The translations under genes and the position numbers were made by a program. Shown piece after piece: positions 19,247 to 29,155 of a stretch of 64,000 nucleotides of DNA. Within the stretch, counting starts at the first letter, position 1, and each line of letters starts with the position of its first letter. The stretch lies in NCBI RefSeq assembly GCF_014858725.1, contig NZ_AQGV01000012.1, positions 1,550,001 through 1,614,000 of the forward strand. Direction: 5' to 3'. The notes below the pieces were generated by a model that saw only the letters and a list, made by a program, of their open reading frames with translations, had not been told where the DNA came from and searched no databases. This stretch comes from Pseudoalteromonas aurantia 208 (GTDB lineage Bacteria; Pseudomonadota; Gammaproteobacteria; Enterobacterales; Alteromonadaceae).

Positions 19247-20163
19247 ACATCATTAAGTCTGGCGTGTTGTCCTCAATTCAAGACTTAGGCCGTGTAGGTT
19301 ATAGGCATCTAGGTGTGAGTCAATGCGGTGCACTCGACCCAATTGCATTCCAGCTGGCAAATTTACTTGTCAACAATGCACAAAATACTCCCGTGATTGA
19401 AATAACCATTGGCCTAGCTCAATTTCAATTCACTGCGCCTGTTAATTTCGCCATAACTGGGGGAGACTTGTCAGCCAAATTGAATGGCCAGCCTTTATAT
19501 TCAGGATGGCGTTATTTCGCCAATGCTGACGACACTCTCACTTTTTCAACCAGTAAAAGTGCTCAAAGAGCTTATTTAGCGATTCAAGGCGGTATCGAAA
19601 TTTCCGAAGTACTCGGTGCCAAATCTACCGATATACAAGCAAATTTTGGCGGATTTAATGGTAGAGCTTTAAATGCCAATGACCAACTTACTTTTACGCC
19701 TTGCCCTACGCCGCTTTCTCGCATAGGCGTACAACAGCCTGCATACACCAATGAGGTAAGAGTACTTAAAGGGCCACACTGTGATAAACTGCCAGACGGC
19801 GCTTTTGAGCACTTATTGAAAACCACTTGGCATGTCAGTGAGCTAAATAACCGTATGGGTTCCCGACTTACAGCGAAAAATACCGTACAACACAACACAA
19901 CGATAGCCAGCCAAGGGGTACATCCTGGCGTGATCCAACTGCCACCAAATGGAGAGCCTATAGTGCTGTTGAATGACTGTCAAACTACAGGGGGGTATCC
20001 AATTATCGCCACCGTAATTAACGCCGACCTTCGTTTATTTAGTCAATTAGGTACACAACAAATAGTCCAATTTGTGCAATCTACGGTTTCACAAGCATAT
20101 AGTGCAAGTGAAAAGCTATCTGCTCACTTAGCGCAATTTACGCTAGCAAAAAATAATAAATAG
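19240..20163 (+). CDS. pxpC: 5-oxoprolinase subunit PxpC (KipA, carboxyltransferase-like)
   Basis: Second subunit of 5-oxoprolinase, a 307-residue member of the biotin-dependent carboxyltransferase-like AHS2 family (no biotin is thought to be used). SGVLSSIQDLGRVGYRHLGV at the N-terminus and SQGVHPGVIQLPPNGEPIVL near the C-terminus are characteristic. AAGGAAGG precedes the ATG inside the end of pxpB, so translation is coupled. The next gene begins 10 bp later. Function depends on PxpA, which must be supplied from elsewhere if the complex is active. Confidence 0.93.
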   Translation: MLNIIKSGVLSSIQDLGRVGYRHLGVSQCGALDPIAFQLANLLVNNAQNTPVIEITIGLAQFQFTAPVNFAITGGDLSAKLNGQPLYSGWRYFANADDTLTFSTSKSAQRAYLAIQGGIEISEVLGAKSTDIQANFGGFNGRALNANDQLTFTPCPTPLSRIGVQQPAYTNEVRVLKGPHCDKLPDGAFEHLLKTTWHVSELNNRMGSRLTAKNTVQHNTTIASQGVHPGVIQLPPNGEPIVLLNDCQTTGGYPIIATVINADLRLFSQLGTQQIVQFVQSTVSQAYSASEKLSAHLAQFTLAKNNK

Positions 20164-20173
20164 AGTGATAAAT

Positions 20174-20902
20174 ATGACAGACTTAAACCTATTACCACTA
20201 AGTGGGATCGCAATCGTAGTGCTAGGCTTTGCACTGCGATTTAACCCGCTACTGGTGGTCACCGCCGCAGGTATCGTCACCGGTTGGGCGGTCGATATGA
20301 ACTTCTTGGCATTGATTGAAACGTTTGGTGAGAAATTCATGAATTCTCGTCAACTCGCAAGTTTTCTCCTGATTTTACCTGTTATCGCATTGCTTGAACG
20401 CTATGGTTTGCAACAACGTGCACAAAGCTGGATTGCGAGTATAAAAAGTGCAACGACTGCACGCATTTTATCCGTCTATTTCGTAGTACGAGAATGCTCT
20501 TCTGCGCTAGGCTTACTGAGCCTAGCGGGACAACCTCAAACGGTTAGGCCCTTATTAGCACCGATGGCATTAGGCGCTGCGACAAACCTACATGGCGAAT
20601 TACCTAAAGAAGTCAAAGATATGATCAGTGCACATGCGGCCGCATGTGATAATATTGCTATGTTTTTTGGAGAAGATATCTTCATCGCTTTTGGCGCGGT
20701 GTTACTCATGGATGCTTTCCTAAAAGAAAATGGTATTACTGGTATTGAACCGCTCCATATTGGCTTATGGGCCATCCCCACAGCAATCGCCGCTTTACTC
20801 GTTCATTTATTTAGATTGGCTAGGCTCGAAGCAAAAATTAGTCGTGAGATTGCTTTTTATAAGAGTCAACCTCAGACTAGGTTAACGGAGGAGCTATCAT
20901 GA
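20174..20902 (+). CDS. DUF969-family membrane protein, putative 5-oxoproline transporter subunit
   Basis: Hydrophobic protein of 242 residues with several predicted membrane helices (for example LLPLSGIAIVVLGFALRF and LASFLLILPVIALL) and a charged loop with GAATNLHGELP and HAAACDNIAMFFGED. It matches DUF969, which as I recall pairs with DUF979 and sits beside pyroglutamyl peptidase or oxoprolinase genes; some annotation systems therefore call the pair a 5-oxoproline transporter. That role is inferred from context. An in-frame GTG exists at 20165, but the ATG at 20174 is preferred. It overlaps the next gene by ATGA. Confidence 0.85.
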   Translation: MTDLNLLPLSGIAIVVLGFALRFNPLLVVTAAGIVTGWAVDMNFLALIETFGEKFMNSRQLASFLLILPVIALLERYGLQQRAQSWIASIKSATTARILSVYFVVRECSSALGLLSLAGQPQTVRPLLAPMALGAATNLHGELPKEVKDMISAHAAACDNIAMFFGEDIFIAFGAVLLMDAFLKENGITGIEPLHIGLWAIPTAIAALLVHLFRLARLEAKISREIAFYKSQPQTRLTEELS

Positions 20903-21918
20903 GTGCTCCGTCAAATGTTGTAAATACACCTCCCGCTATCATATCAATCGAAAACATATATTTACTTATTGGCTTTGTTGTTATGTTTCTAGTAATGAGA
21001 ACGTTACAAGATAAAGGCCATCCGAAAAAATACAGTACCGCACTCTTTTGGCTATTATTTGGCAATGTGTTTTTATTTGGTGATCTTTCAATTTCACTGC
21101 TTGGTAAAGCCATTACTTATCAGTGGGTAGGTGTGAGTGTTATGATCATTGCACTGCTCGCTGGATTTGGACGTGTATCGATGGGCACTTATGACACACC
21201 ATCAGATGAGGCTAAATCACATAGTGCAGAAAAAATTGGCAATAAACTATTTATGCCAGCAGTTATGATCCCTATCGTCACCGTCATTTGTACCTTACTT
21301 CTCGGAGACTTAAATATCGATGGCTGGTACATATTCGACCAGCGTCATCTTACATTGGCTTCTTTAACCCTAGCGTGTGGTGTTGCCTTGTTAATTGGCT
21401 GGAAATTTACTTCTGGCAGCCCAATACGCGCACTCACTGAATCTCGTCGATTAGTAGATTCTATCGGATGGGCTGCTATCTTACCGCAAATGTTAGCGAT
21501 GCTCGGTGGTGTATTCATAGTGGCTCAAACTGGCACCGCCATCCAAGATCTCGTCACGTTATTTATTTCACCCGATAACCGCTTTATGTTAGTTGTTTTG
21601 TATTGTGTCGGTATGGCGTTATTTACCATGATCATGGGTAATGCTTTTGCTGCATTTCCGGTCATGACAGCAGGCATTGCCGTGCCTTTCTTAATTCAAG
21701 GGCATGGTGCCTCAGCCGCACCACTTGTTGCAATTGGTATGTATTCAGGTTATTGCGGCACACTAATGACACCAATGGCTGCAAATTTCAATATTGTCCC
21801 TGCCGCATTGTTAGATTTAAAAGATAAATATCAAGTTATCAAGGTGCAAATCCCAACCGCATTAACTTTGCTCGCAATTAATATTTTACTAATGTATGGA
21901 GTAATATTTAATGACTAG
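20899..21918 (+). CDS. DUF979-family membrane protein, putative 5-oxoproline transporter subunit
   Basis: Integral membrane protein of 339 residues with about nine or ten hydrophobic segments, from IYLLIGFVVMFLVMRTL to ALTLLAINILLMYGVIF. Conserved-looking polar stretches within membrane regions (MGNAFAAFPVMTAGI, GYCGTLMTPMAANFNI) resemble substrate-path motifs of secondary transporters. The ATG overlaps the DUF969 stop by 4 bp with a strong GGAGGAG upstream, so the two products are probably made in equal amounts and form one complex. Flanked by oxoprolinase subunits and pyroglutamyl peptidase, so oxoproline or a pyroglutamyl peptide is the likely substrate. Confidence 0.85.
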   Translation: MSAPSNVVNTPPAIISIENIYLLIGFVVMFLVMRTLQDKGHPKKYSTALFWLLFGNVFLFGDLSISLLGKAITYQWVGVSVMIIALLAGFGRVSMGTYDTPSDEAKSHSAEKIGNKLFMPAVMIPIVTVICTLLLGDLNIDGWYIFDQRHLTLASLTLACGVALLIGWKFTSGSPIRALTESRRLVDSIGWAAILPQMLAMLGGVFIVAQTGTAIQDLVTLFISPDNRFMLVVLYCVGMALFTMIMGNAFAAFPVMTAGIAVPFLIQGHGASAAPLVAIGMYSGYCGTLMTPMAANFNIVPAALLDLKDKYQVIKVQIPTALTLLAINILLMYGVIFND

Positions 21919-22573
21919 CTCACACAAACCTTGTGTTCTTATCACTGGCTTCGCTCCTTTTGGCGGTGAGTTAATTAATCCTTCCTGGCTAGCGGTACAA
22001 GCGTTAGAAGGAATCGCTATTGACGGGTTAACTATCCGCACCAAAGAGCTCCCATGTGAATTCGATACATCTTTAGATGTACTACGTGGTGCAATTAATA
22101 AATATTCTCCACAGTTAGTATTATGTGTCGGTCAGGCCGGGGGGCGAGCCGACATATCACTAGAACGAATTGCAATTAATGTGAACGATGCCCGTATTGC
22201 AGATAACGCGGGTAATCAGCCAATTGATACACCTGTCATTCCATTGGGGCCTGCCGCCTATTTCACCAACTTACCAATTAAGCGTATTTTACTTGCCCTG
22301 CACAAATCGGATATTCCCGCTGCCGTTTCAAATACTGCTGGGACATATGTATGTAATCATGTGATGTATGGATTAATGCATGAAATTACGCTGCACCACC
22401 ACAATATAAAAGGTGGCTTTATACATATCCCCTATTTACCATCTCAAGCAGTGCATCACAATGGTGCATCAAGCATGGCTCAAGAAACGGTCATGTCAGC
22501 AATTAAAGTCATTATTGCGGCCGCGATCAGCAATGAGTCTGATTTAAAAGTTGCAGCTGGCACCACGCACTAA
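21911..22573 (+). CDS. pcp: pyroglutamyl-peptidase I
   Basis: Cysteine peptidase (C15) that removes N-terminal pyroglutamate from peptides, releasing 5-oxoproline for PxpABC. The 220-residue protein keeps the catalytic triad: Glu85 in DISLERIAIN, Cys148 in SNTAGTYVCNH and His172 in KGGFIHIPYLP. TGFAPFGG at the start is the other family hallmark. It lacks a signal peptide, so it works in the cytoplasm on imported peptides. The start lies within the last 8 bp of the DUF979 gene. A long hairpin follows at 22584. Confidence 0.96.
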   Translation: MTSSHKPCVLITGFAPFGGELINPSWLAVQALEGIAIDGLTIRTKELPCEFDTSLDVLRGAINKYSPQLVLCVGQAGGRADISLERIAINVNDARIADNAGNQPIDTPVIPLGPAAYFTNLPIKRILLALHKSDIPAAVSNTAGTYVCNHVMYGLMHEITLHHHNIKGGFIHIPYLPSQAVHHNGASSMAQETVMSAIKVIIAAAISNESDLKVAAGTTH

Positions 22574-22583
22574 ACCACCTTCC

Positions 22584-22619
22584 ATATTGGTGCAATATCC
22601 TCATTTATTGCACCAATAT
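22584..22619. repeat. perfect 14-bp hairpin after pcp
   Basis: ATATTGGTGCAATA (22584-22597) pairs perfectly with TATTGCACCAATAT (22606-22619) around an 8-base loop. There is no T-run after it on either strand. It probably ends or protects the pcp transcript, or is a protein-binding palindrome in front of asnB. Confidence 0.6.
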
Positions 22620-22779
22620 AGTCATTAAACTCCCTTTAAAAAACCCACTTAACTGTGTGACTTCTCTATGTATTTCTGGTAAATCTATAATAAGGAAAAC
22701 ACGGTATTAAACCGTCGTTCTTCATCAACAAAATAAATAATTAGCACTTTAGCTAACCAACGCAGGAATGAGGTATTTT

Positions 22780-24444
22780 ATGTGTTCTATTTTTGGAGTA
22801 TTAGAATTAAAATCTGATCCAATACAATTACGGAGTCAAGCAATAGAGATGTCAAAAACGCTCCGACATCGAGGACCTGATTGGTCTGGCGTATATGCGA
22901 CAGATAAAGCAATATTGGTACACGAGCGGTTAGCTATTGTCGGCGTGTCAAGTGGGGCACAGCCACTATATAACCCCGAAAAAACCAACATACTTGCAGT
23001 CAATGGAGAAATATATAATCATAAAGAACTCGCTCAAAGCCTCACCACTGATTTTTCTTTTCAAACTGAATCTGACTGCGAAATTATTCTCGCGCTATAT
23101 AAACAAAAAGGCCCGGAATTTTTGGATGACTTGAACGGTATTTTTGCATTTTGTTTATATGACGAAACGCAAGACAGTTATTTAATAGGCCGAGATCATA
23201 TTGGTATTATCCCTCTTTATACGGGCCGAGATCAGCATGGTAACTTTTACGTTGCCAGTGAAATGAAAGCACTAACACCGATTTGCACCTCAATAGAGGA
23301 ATTTCCTCCTGGGCATTACTTATATTCTAAAGAAGGAACATTACGCCCTTACTATCAACGTGATTGGCAATCTTATGACGCCGTAAAAACTAATTCAGCG
23401 AATCCGTTGGATGTTAAAAATGCACTAGAAGCGGCAGTAAAACGCCAACTTATGTGTGACGTTCCGTATGGAGTGTTATTGTCTGGCGGCTTAGATTCAT
23501 CCGTTATTTCGGCAATTACTCAAAAGTTTGCAGCTAAACGTATAGAAGACAATGATGCGTCTGATGCATGGTGGCCAAAGTTGCACTCCTTTTCTATTGG
23601 TTTAGCTGGATCACCTGACCTCGCTGCTGCACAAGTTGTGGCCGATGAAATAGGCACTGTCCACCACCCTATAGTTTTTACCGTCCAACAAGGTATTGAT
23701 GCATTAAGAGAAGTTGTTTATCACTTAGAAACTTATGATGTCACCACAATTAGGGCATCAACGCCGATGTATTTAATGTCTAGACAAATAAAAGCAATGG
23801 GTATAAAAATGGTACTTTCTGGCGAAGGCGCTGATGAATTATTTGGCGGATACCTTTATTTCCACAAAGCCCCGAATGCAAAAGAGTTTCATGAAGAACT
23901 GAATCGAAAAGTATCTAAGTTACACATGTTTGATTGCCTTCGGGCTAATAAATCCATGGCCGCTTGGGGTGTAGAAGCACGAGTTCCTTTCTTAGACAAA
24001 GAGTTTGTTGATATCGCGATGCGCAGTAACCCAGACTATAAAATGTGTAAAGATGGTCGTATTGAAAAGCATATTCTACGCGAAGCGTTTGATGGTTACT
24101 TACCTGACAGCGTACTTTGGAGACAAAAAGAGCAATTCTCTGATGGAGTTGGATATAGTTGGATCGATTCATTAAAAGCCCATGTCAACGATCAGGTATC
24201 AGATCAAGACTTAGCCAATGCTAAATACCGCTTTCCAATCAATACTCCATACAGTAAAGAGGCTTACTTTTACCGAGTAATATTTGAAGAACATTTCCCG
24301 GGCGATGCTGCCGCAAATTGTGTACCTCATGGTAAATCAGTTGCATGTTCAACACCAGAAGCGCTTGCATGGGATGCTTCATTTCAAAACAATGCAGATC
24401 CATCTGGTCGTGCTGCCAATGTGCATAACGAAGCTTATGAATAA
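22780..24444 (+). CDS. asnB: asparagine synthase B (glutamine-hydrolysing)
   Basis: Makes asparagine from aspartate, ATP and glutamine. The start is decided by chemistry: MCSIFGVLEL puts Cys2 as the N-terminal nucleophile of the class II glutaminase domain (about 2-190) after Met removal, so the in-frame ATG 12 bp upstream is wrong. AGGAATGAGG provides the ribosome binding site. The synthetase domain has the PP-loop SGGLDSS (about 235-241) and LSGEGADELFGGY. Length 554 residues, normal for the AsnB family. It ends at a symmetrical terminator shared with convergent pssA. Its relation to the upstream glutamate-producing cassette is only nitrogen metabolism in general. Confidence 0.96.
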   Translation: MCSIFGVLELKSDPIQLRSQAIEMSKTLRHRGPDWSGVYATDKAILVHERLAIVGVSSGAQPLYNPEKTNILAVNGEIYNHKELAQSLTTDFSFQTESDCEIILALYKQKGPEFLDDLNGIFAFCLYDETQDSYLIGRDHIGIIPLYTGRDQHGNFYVASEMKALTPICTSIEEFPPGHYLYSKEGTLRPYYQRDWQSYDAVKTNSANPLDVKNALEAAVKRQLMCDVPYGVLLSGGLDSSVISAITQKFAAKRIEDNDASDAWWPKLHSFSIGLAGSPDLAAAQVVADEIGTVHHPIVFTVQQGIDALREVVYHLETYDVTTIRASTPMYLMSRQIKAMGIKMVLSGEGADELFGGYLYFHKAPNAKEFHEELNRKVSKLHMFDCLRANKSMAAWGVEARVPFLDKEFVDIAMRSNPDYKMCKDGRIEKHILREAFDGYLPDSVLWRQKEQFSDGVGYSWIDSLKAHVNDQVSDQDLANAKYRFPINTPYSKEAYFYRVIFEEHFPGDAAANCVPHGKSVACSTPEALAWDASFQNNADPSGRAANVHNEAYE

Positions 24445-24460
24445 ACGCGAATACCTATAA

Positions 24461-24493
24461 ATATTAAAAAGGGCCTAAGGCCCTTTTTAATAT
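24461..24493. terminator. bidirectional terminator between asnB and pssA
   Basis: ATATTAAAAAGGGCCT (24461-24476) and AGGCCCTTTTTAATAT (24478-24493) are perfect inverted repeats with a GC-rich core and A/T runs on both sides, suiting the two convergent genes. Confidence 0.9.
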
Positions 24494-24518
24494 AATCTTT
24501 TCGCTCGATAAAGTCAGA

Positions 24519-25844
24519 CTAGATAAACTTCTTAATAATAAAATCAACCTTCACGCGTTTAGCTTGACCAAGTAACTTTCGAACCGGTAATGGATAATCA
24601 TTTAATGATTCAATATCATCTGGGCCAGTAAGCAAACGACATTTATCTAAAATTGCCTGTTTTTCTTGCTCAATACCCGGTAATACCTGTTTTTGCGGGT
24701 CTTCAATCAAAATGCCATTTTCAATATCAAGCCCCCAAGCTCTAGGGTTCAAATTATGCCCACTTAGCAAATGTGTATGATTATCTTTGCAAATTCCCTT
24801 TAAATGGAATGAGTTTACCCCATCTTTCCACAAATAGACTTTTAATTGACCCGAAGTAATGTGACGCTTTTGGCTTTTGAGAAACTTCTGTAAAATCGTC
24901 TCATATAAATAAGGTAAAGCACCAATTCGGCTAAAGGGTTGTTCTGGGCAAATATAAAAGTCATTTGCCGTTTTATCACCCACCACCACTGTTACCTGCT
25001 TTCCTTGCTTTAATAATCGCCTGAGTGAACGTAAAAGAGGCGCCGGAAAGTTAAAATAGGGTGTGTATAAAATAAGCTCCTGTTCTGTTGTATCAAATAG
25101 GTTTTTAATTAAACGATTAAGCTTATTTGTACGACGACCAAACCCTAAAAACGCACGAATGTTAAGACCATTTTGATTGCTTGCTTCAGACAAATCATAT
25201 TTGGCTTTTTTCAATTCTCGCATTAATTTTTTTTGTGCTAATTTGATATCACTGAATATAGGCAGTGGTCGACTATCTATTCTAGGTACACCCTCACTGC
25301 TGATCAAATATCGATCTGTAAAATCACAGAAACTATCGGCAAGTTGAGACTGATTTATTAAAAAATAACGATCTAAGCGATATTTTGAATCTTTGTGTAA
25401 ATACACATCATTTAGACTTGCACCGCTGTACATAACGGTGTCATCCATTACAAACCCTTTTAAGTGCAAAACACCAAAAAGTTCTTTTGCTTTAACAGGC
25501 ACGCCATATACTTTGACATTACTTTGAAAGTCACTCAATGCTTGGCAATATAAACTCGCATTGCCATCTGATTTTTGTGCGCCAATCAATCCGCGCTGTG
25601 CACGATGAAAATCGACTAATACATTGACTTTGAGATCTGGATTTGCAAGGGATGCATCATGTAGTGCAGTTAAGATCTCTCTCCCTGCTTCATCATCTTG
25701 AAGATAAAGTGCCGTGATATAAATACGACGCTGTGCACCCTTTATCAACTGTAACAATTGCCCATGATACTGCTTTGCATCTGTCAGAATTTGAATGTTT
25801 TTAGCCTCTAATTCAAACCCTGGAGTTTCCTGCCAAAAAGCCAT
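24519..25844 (-). CDS. pssA: CDP-diacylglycerol-serine O-phosphatidyltransferase
   Basis: Makes phosphatidylserine, precursor of phosphatidylethanolamine, from CDP-diacylglycerol and serine at the inner membrane surface. This is the E. coli-type phospholipase D superfamily enzyme, 441 residues, without membrane helices. Two HxK motifs are present: LHLKGFVMDDTVMYSGASLN (His127, Lys129) and FHLKGICKDNHTHLLSGHNL near the C-terminus, each with the downstream Ser/Gly-x-N element. Basic patches such as LKKAKYDLS may help bind acidic lipid. Monocistronic and convergent with asnB. Confidence 0.95.
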   Translation of the reverse strand: MAFWQETPGFELEAKNIQILTDAKQYHGQLLQLIKGAQRRIYITALYLQDDEAGREILTALHDASLANPDLKVNVLVDFHRAQRGLIGAQKSDGNASLYCQALSDFQSNVKVYGVPVKAKELFGVLHLKGFVMDDTVMYSGASLNDVYLHKDSKYRLDRYFLINQSQLADSFCDFTDRYLISSEGVPRIDSRPLPIFSDIKLAQKKLMRELKKAKYDLSEASNQNGLNIRAFLGFGRRTNKLNRLIKNLFDTTEQELILYTPYFNFPAPLLRSLRRLLKQGKQVTVVVGDKTANDFYICPEQPFSRIGALPYLYETILQKFLKSQKRHITSGQLKVYLWKDGVNSFHLKGICKDNHTHLLSGHNLNPRAWGLDIENGILIEDPQKQVLPGIEQEKQAILDKCRLLTGPDDIESLNDYPLPVRKLLGQAKRVKVDFIIKKFI

Positions 25845-26089
25845 AAATACCTATAGTTGAGAGTCAATCCAAGCGGACTAACGAAATATACTTCTTTAAA
25901 ACATATCAAAAAAAACCTACTTGGTCATGAATAAGCGTTCATTTTCGTGCCAATGGCGCAAAAAACGCTCAAGTACAGTATTTTTGACATCTTCCTGATT
26001 TATCAAAAAATGAAATGTTGATTTTATTTTACATCTTGCTTGAATTTCTTAGAATCAACCTCATTCAATCAGAGTATAAAACATTTTAG

Positions 26090-27049
<960 letters not shown>

Positions 27050-27058
27050 GTTACATTG

Positions 27059-27090
27059 AATGGGGGCCTCTCCCCCATTTGATTTTTTTT
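27059..27090 (+). terminator. intrinsic terminator of trxB
   Basis: AATGGGGG (27059-27066) pairs with CCCCCATT (27072-27079) around CCTCT, followed by TGATTTTTTTT. Confidence 0.88.
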
Positions 27091-27146
27091 GAATTTGCGT
27101 TATTTTATTTCCAATTTTACAATTACCGTAATTCGTAACTTTTACT

Positions 27147-27863
27147 ATGACGCAGCAAATTATTCATTTATCCAGTGATAACTGTCAGTTTCCCCCATGT
27201 AACTTAGCACTCACAAATCCAGATGGCTTATTGGCCGTAGGTGGGTGTCTCTCATTAACTCGACTTCGCACAGCCTATAGCAAAGGAATTTTCCCATGGT
27301 TCAATGAACGAGAGCCAATTATGTGGTGGTCGCCAAGTGAGCGTGGCGTCATTGAGTTAGATGAGTTTCATATTAGTAAATCACTGCGAAAAGCGATGCG
27401 TCGAATAAAACCTAAGGTTACAATTAATCGCGCTTTTTCTGATGTTATTACAGCATGCCGTACTCAGCGTCTAAACAGTGAAGGGACTTGGATAAATAGC
27501 CAAATACTTCAAGCGTATATGGATGCGCATCACGCCGGTTTTGCACATAGCCTTGAGCTATGGAATGAAGAACACCTGATTGGTGGCTTATATGGCATTA
27601 TGCAATCAGGCGTATTCTGCGGTGAATCCATGTTTTTTAATCAACCTAACGCTTCAAAACTCGCTATGTGGGCATTGGTTAATTGGTTGAAGCGACACAA
27701 TGCGCATTTCATTGACTGCCAGTTAGAGAATCCTTATTTAAACACGCTCGGTGCAAAAGTTATCCCACGGACTGAATTTTTGACTAAACTTAACAAAGCA
27801 AACGCGTTCGATATGCCTGCCAACATGTGGCTAACACAAACCTTGGAAAACATATATGACTGA
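27147..27863 (+). CDS. aat: leucyl/phenylalanyl-tRNA-protein transferase
   Basis: Transfers Leu or Phe from tRNA to proteins with N-terminal Lys or Arg, creating N-degrons recognised by ClpS. The 238-residue protein has the family pattern: PDGLLAVGGCLSLTRLRTAY, YSKGIFPWFNE, WWSPSERGVI and, near the C-terminus, HFIDCQLENPYLNTLGAK. It overlaps bpt by 8 bp. The reader ClpS and its unfoldase ClpA are encoded about 1.3 to 3.6 kb downstream on the other strand. Confidence 0.96.
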   Translation: MTQQIIHLSSDNCQFPPCNLALTNPDGLLAVGGCLSLTRLRTAYSKGIFPWFNEREPIMWWSPSERGVIELDEFHISKSLRKAMRRIKPKVTINRAFSDVITACRTQRLNSEGTWINSQILQAYMDAHHAGFAHSLELWNEEHLIGGLYGIMQSGVFCGESMFFNQPNASKLAMWALVNWLKRHNAHFIDCQLENPYLNTLGAKVIPRTEFLTKLNKANAFDMPANMWLTQTLENIYD

Positions 27864-28593
27864 ACACTTTCCATCAAAAATTGGTTTAAGTCAGCAATTT
27901 AGTTGTAGTTATTTACCTGAACAGCAAGAACAATTACTCGTTATTTTAGATCACAATTGTTATACACCAGAGCGTTTTGAAGGTTTATTAGAATTAGGGT
28001 TCCGACGCAGTGGTGATCAAATATATCGCCCACACTGCCCAAAATGTAATGCATGTCAATCACTGCGACTGCCCACCTATGATTTTATGCAATCTAAGTC
28101 ACAAAAACGTAAGTGGAACAAACTAAATAATGAATTTAGTATTGTAGAAAGTCATGAAGAACGTCCTAACTACTACCCACTGTACGAAAAGTATATTTCA
28201 CTACGGCATCAAGATGGCAGCATGTTTCCACCTAACCATTTACAATATGAAAGTTTTTTGTTCTGCCGTTGGTTACCCATCACTTTCATTGAGCTTTGGC
28301 ACTTTGATAAACTGGTCGCGGTTGCCGTAACCGATACGATGCCAAATTCTCTCTCTGCCATTTACACTTTTTTTGATCCAGATTACGAATCATATAGCCT
28401 TGGAACTGTCATGATATTAGCGCAAATAGACTATGCGCAGAGGGCGAAAAAGCAATATCTCTATTTAGGGTACCAAATTGATAGCTGCAAAAAGATGAAA
28501 TACAAGTCGCACTATAAACCTGCACAACGTTTTATCAATGATATTTGGGTTAACAGCGATACCAACACGACGAAAAAGACAGCAAAGAAATAA
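27856..28593 (+). CDS. bpt: aspartate/glutamate leucyltransferase
   Basis: Adds Leu to proteins with N-terminal Asp or Glu, the second bacterial N-degron branch, which E. coli lacks. The 245-residue protein belongs to the ATE/Bpt family: the N-terminal domain has CSYLPEQQEQ and the cysteine pair HCPKCNACQSLR, and the GNAT-like C-terminal half contains YTFFDPDYESYSLGT and YLYLGYQIDSCKKMKYK. The overlapping start implies coupling with aat. Having both transferases together widens the set of ClpS substrates. Older annotations name it ate, arginyltransferase, but bacterial forms transfer Leu. Confidence 0.94.
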   Translation: MTEHFPSKIGLSQQFSCSYLPEQQEQLLVILDHNCYTPERFEGLLELGFRRSGDQIYRPHCPKCNACQSLRLPTYDFMQSKSQKRKWNKLNNEFSIVESHEERPNYYPLYEKYISLRHQDGSMFPPNHLQYESFLFCRWLPITFIELWHFDKLVAVAVTDTMPNSLSAIYTFFDPDYESYSLGTVMILAQIDYAQRAKKQYLYLGYQIDSCKKMKYKSHYKPAQRFINDIWVNSDTNTTKKTAKK

Positions 28594-28677
28594 CCCGTTC
28601 ATTATCGCTATTCGTTAAATTTCGTACCAAAAAAGTCATTTTACTACTTTAATCGGCATCATAGGCTAATAAAATAA

Positions 28678-28983
<306 letters not shown>

Positions 28984-29105
28984 TCGAACCGTGTAGAACT
29001 GTTCTTGGAACAGGTTGTAATACGTCGCTCATAGACGTGTTTAATCAACCTACTCAATGGTTGTTATAAAAAGTCTATTGAGCAGGGCTTAATATAGCCC
29101 AAAAC

Positions 29106-29132
29106 AAAAAGCCTAGCATTGCTAGGCTTTTT
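29106..29132. terminator. bidirectional terminator between infA and clpA
   Basis: AAAAAGCCTAGC (29106-29117) and GCTAGGCTTTTT (29121-29132) form a perfect 12-bp stem with a 3-base loop and T-runs on both strands. Confidence 0.92.
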
Positions 29133-29155
29133 GACATTAGTTACATAATGAATGC

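Noticed and set aside
22768..22779. Earlier ATG for asnB
   Set aside because: Cys must be the first residue after Met for glutaminase activity, which requires the start at 22780.
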